From the NCBI GenBank assembly GCA_033065855.1, contig JAVXUO010001312.1, positions 124,001-188,000 on the forward strand: a stretch of 64,000 nt of DNA. The letters run 5' to 3'. Origin of the DNA: Escallonia rubra (lineage: Eukaryota > Streptophyta > Magnoliopsida > Escalloniales > Escalloniaceae). Under the pieces are notes generated by a model. It searched no databases. It had not been told where the DNA came from and was given only the letters and a program-made list of their open reading frames with translations. This document shows, piece by piece, positions 62,001-64,000 of this stretch (positions within the stretch are counted from its first letter, which is position 1; the number at the start of each line of letters is the position of its first letter). Position numbers and translations under genes: made by a program.

Positions 62001-62538
62001 AACTTTGAATTATTATCGAACTTAGTTTTTTAGGAACTATTATCTTATTTACTAGTAGAGATTTAACTTGTTAATCATTTGTTACGTTTAAGAGCCACTT
62101 CATATTGTTAAGTCTAAGCACATTTTTATCTTTGAGAATATTTTCTTGTCGTCAAGTACTAGCATAGCATTAAAGTTCTAATATCCAGCTGTTAGGTTGC
62201 AAATTCAAGTTTTCTTATCAATTAATTGCATTTTTACATTTTGTACCTAAGTCATCGTGTGTGTACTTTTTTTTCTTTTGTTCTATAGGGCGGGACGGGG
62301 CGGGTGGGGGTGTGCTGTTAGGTATGATTTGGTAAGACAAGTATTAAATTTCTGTTTTGCAAATTTACCTCTTACTTTCTTTACTTTAGCAATTTTAATT
62401 CTTAATCTAATTTTTTGTGATAACCAATCAATGGAATTACAAATTCTATTCAATTCCAAAGCAATTCCAATTCCATAAGAATTGGAAATGAATTGCAATT
62501 CCCAATTCCAATTCCAATTCTGTTTGCCAATCGGACCC
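59091..62538 (+). mobile_element. PIF/Harbinger element with ORF1 only
   Basis: A 3,448-bp element with ends GGGTCCGATTGG...CCAATCGGACCC and TTA on both sides (59088-59090, 62539-62541). Subterminal GGAATTGGAATT words run inverted at both ends. It carries a Myb-like ORF1 (61025-61974) and a long leader region (59200-61020) with no recognised protein. I find no DDE transposase frame, so it appears to depend on another element's transposase. Inserted in the gag fossil. Confidence 0.9.
61025..61974 (+). pseudogene. Harbinger ORF1, Myb/SANT-like DNA-binding protein, damaged
   Basis: Exon 1 (61025-61400) begins MSTDSNASQVSLSNKKK and has a Myb/SANT-like domain, YLRWTVEMDRVLNTVLLDQL ... TWDKHYEVV, of the type found in plant PIF/Harbinger ORF1 and L10-interacting Myb proteins. 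An intron (61401-61482, GTAAAA...TTGTAG) leads to exon 2 (61483-61974): DHPDAKPYRRKVIENWEDLS, a basic KLQPSRKRSRTSD stretch and the C-terminus ending KPWLMMQISTHKT. Near 61330-61360 the reading frame changes twice: frame 1 stops at 61361-61363, whereas SGFSWD and NTISVYSEAAWNAYVQ read in other frames. The ORF1 is therefore probably not translated in full. Its partner transposase would normally be ORF2. Confidence 0.82.
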
Positions 62539-62700
62539 TTAGTGTTCATATTCTCCTCTAACAATTCCAAGTTCGTGGCTGTCTTTGCGTGTTGAGCGGC
62601 TAGAGCATTGACGCTGGCTTGAAAGTCCTCTTGCAAATCTGTGAGAACTCAAAAAACGTCACATAACTGAGTGTATTCTTCAGCCATTGGGATGTACAAG

Positions 62701-64000
62701 AGCTTTTAGATTGGTCCCGATGTTAGAGTTTGGTCCCGATGCCAGAGCTTCTTACCTTCTAAAAGAGAAAAAAAAAAGAAAATATTTTGGACTTTTCAAA
62801 AATTTTGAACTTTCTACTACTTTTTCCTTTTGTTGCTTCTGTGTAAACCCAGAAGCAACAAAAGGGAAATACCACTACCGGAAAAACTAATTAATAAATT
62901 TCTTTCTGAATTTGATGAGGGATGCCAAATGCTCAACAAAGCAGTTTAAAAATCAAGCTTAAAGATGCTATTCCTCCTTTCATACGCGAGTGAGTGGGTG
63001 CCGCTATGACACCCTTTCACACATGATGGGCACACGTCGCGGACTAGATAACAGCAAAATGATGGTTAAGTTATCGTCCTTAGTGAACGGAGAAGAGTGT
63101 GAGTGAACAATCATAAAACAAACCCCCAATAATACCATGATAAAGTGAAGAGTTGTACTAACCTTTTCATAATACAATACAAGAGTACTATAATATGTTA
63201 TCGTATTAACCCTGTGTACTATATTGGTACGCTAACAGTGAATATATTCCCCCGTCCCACGTTGAAGTACCGAGTATAAGAGTGAATAGTCCCACAGTAG
63301 CACAAACAACTGTGGCTGTGTTGTGCCACTCTTGAGTGTGCATTGCTAAGTGCACACTCTTGAGTGAGATCAACCAAGCTTTCTTGGGGTGACAGAGTCC
63401 ATTTTCATCTATAGCAACATAACATGCAGACAATTACAACGGGAAGAGCAAACGACCAACCATTGTCATGCGAGTCATCGCTCCATAACTATTGCAGTAT
63501 AGAGTCATAAGGTAAAAGTGAAGTTATACATTGCCATAAAATAAGATCAAGCAAGAAAACCAAGGAAGAAGAAATACTGCAGCTGTGTACCAGAAGGGGA
63601 AATAGAGGAAGAAAAGAAGAAGATAAAGAAGAAAAGGAATTAAACGGAAGCAAAAAGGCCCTGTGAACTATATTGGTACGCTAAATCTTTGAAGCTTTAG
63701 CTAGCTGTAGTCAAGAAGAAGATTAGTGCAAAAGGAACACCCTCGGCTGAGTATTACAACCAAAATATGTGCACATGAAGACAAACGTACGGGGGGATGC
63801 TGACTGGTGATAGCAAGCAAACGAGTTGAACGCGAGGGGTAACTTTTCTGATTATGGGTTTCAAAGATTTACAGAGGGGGGTGGTGATGTGAGTTCTTCG
63901 CCCACCGTCCTCAGCACGTAGCTACCGAGAAACTAATGCAATTTGCATTCATGTTCCTCGGGAAAAAGGAAGGGATTGTTTAAAATAGTCACTGAATGTG
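62701..64000. other. Right edge: probable LTR/leader side of the gag fossil
   Basis: No gene recognised. The phrase TGAACTATATTGGTACGCTA (about 63664) recurs in close form as TGTACTATATTGGTACGCTA (about 63215), a local repeat. Since gag runs leftward from about 62700, this should be upstream of it and may be its LTR, but a matching LTR is not in view. Confidence 0.35.

Larger units (their letters stand above)
56744..62700 (-). mobile_element. Ty3/gypsy-type gag fossil (broken, interrupted twice)
   Basis: On the minus strand, parts of a gag protein appear in order from right to left: an N-terminal part near 62690-62560, the SKFKLPNVDKFDRTL and YMRALAPRGANHNQLVQMFH segment (58932-58681) typical of plant gypsy gag, then a zinc-knuckle-like part near 56900 (CEYYQGSRHHMGRC). 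No pol was recognised in the window. It is clearly broken in several places and is split by a MULE-like element (57283-58448) and a Harbinger element (59091-62538), so it is older than both. Confidence 0.72.

Overview
This is nuclear DNA from a flowering plant, probably a eudicot: introns are AT-rich, every splice site I read is GT-AG, there is a nuclear insertion of mitochondrial DNA, and the window is dense in hAT, Mutator, PIF/Harbinger and LTR elements. I cannot name the species.

The left 39.5 kb is one host gene on the minus strand: the organellar DNA gyrase subunit A gene (GYRA). I placed 27 exons from the start codon at 39498 to the stop at 848. They join in frame to 2,811 nt (936 residues plus stop) with no internal stop, and cover the whole family from transit peptide through winged-helix/tower, coiled coil and C-terminal beta-pinwheel. 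The gene is about 38.7 kb long for a 2.8-kb message because its introns hold many transposons. Intron 12 alone is 9.2 kb. Intron 1 holds a decayed second copy of the promoter-proximal region and exon 1.

The right 24 kb has no intact host gene. In order it holds: a Tourist-like MITE (40.6-41.1 kb); a mitochondrial nad5 insertion split by a Tip100-type hAT element (41.5-43.3 kb); an LTR-retroelement fossil with TG...CA ends and a 5-bp target duplication (43.77-55.93 kb), carrying a 73-bp tandem array in its 5' LTR and interrupted by a complete but inactivated Ac-type hAT element (46.5-50.9 kb) and by a Pack-MULE holding a piece of an HMG-CoA reductase gene (50.9-52.3 kb); and a gypsy-type gag fossil on the minus strand (about 56.7-62.7 kb), interrupted by a MULE-like element (57.3-58.4 kb) and by a PIF/Harbinger element with a Myb-like ORF1 (59.1-62.5 kb).

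Most insertion boundaries are supported by terminal inverted repeats plus target-site duplications of the expected length (8 bp hAT, 9 bp Mutator, 3 bp TTA Harbinger, 5 bp LTR), which I read directly. Family names come from those signatures and from remembered protein families; no database search was run.
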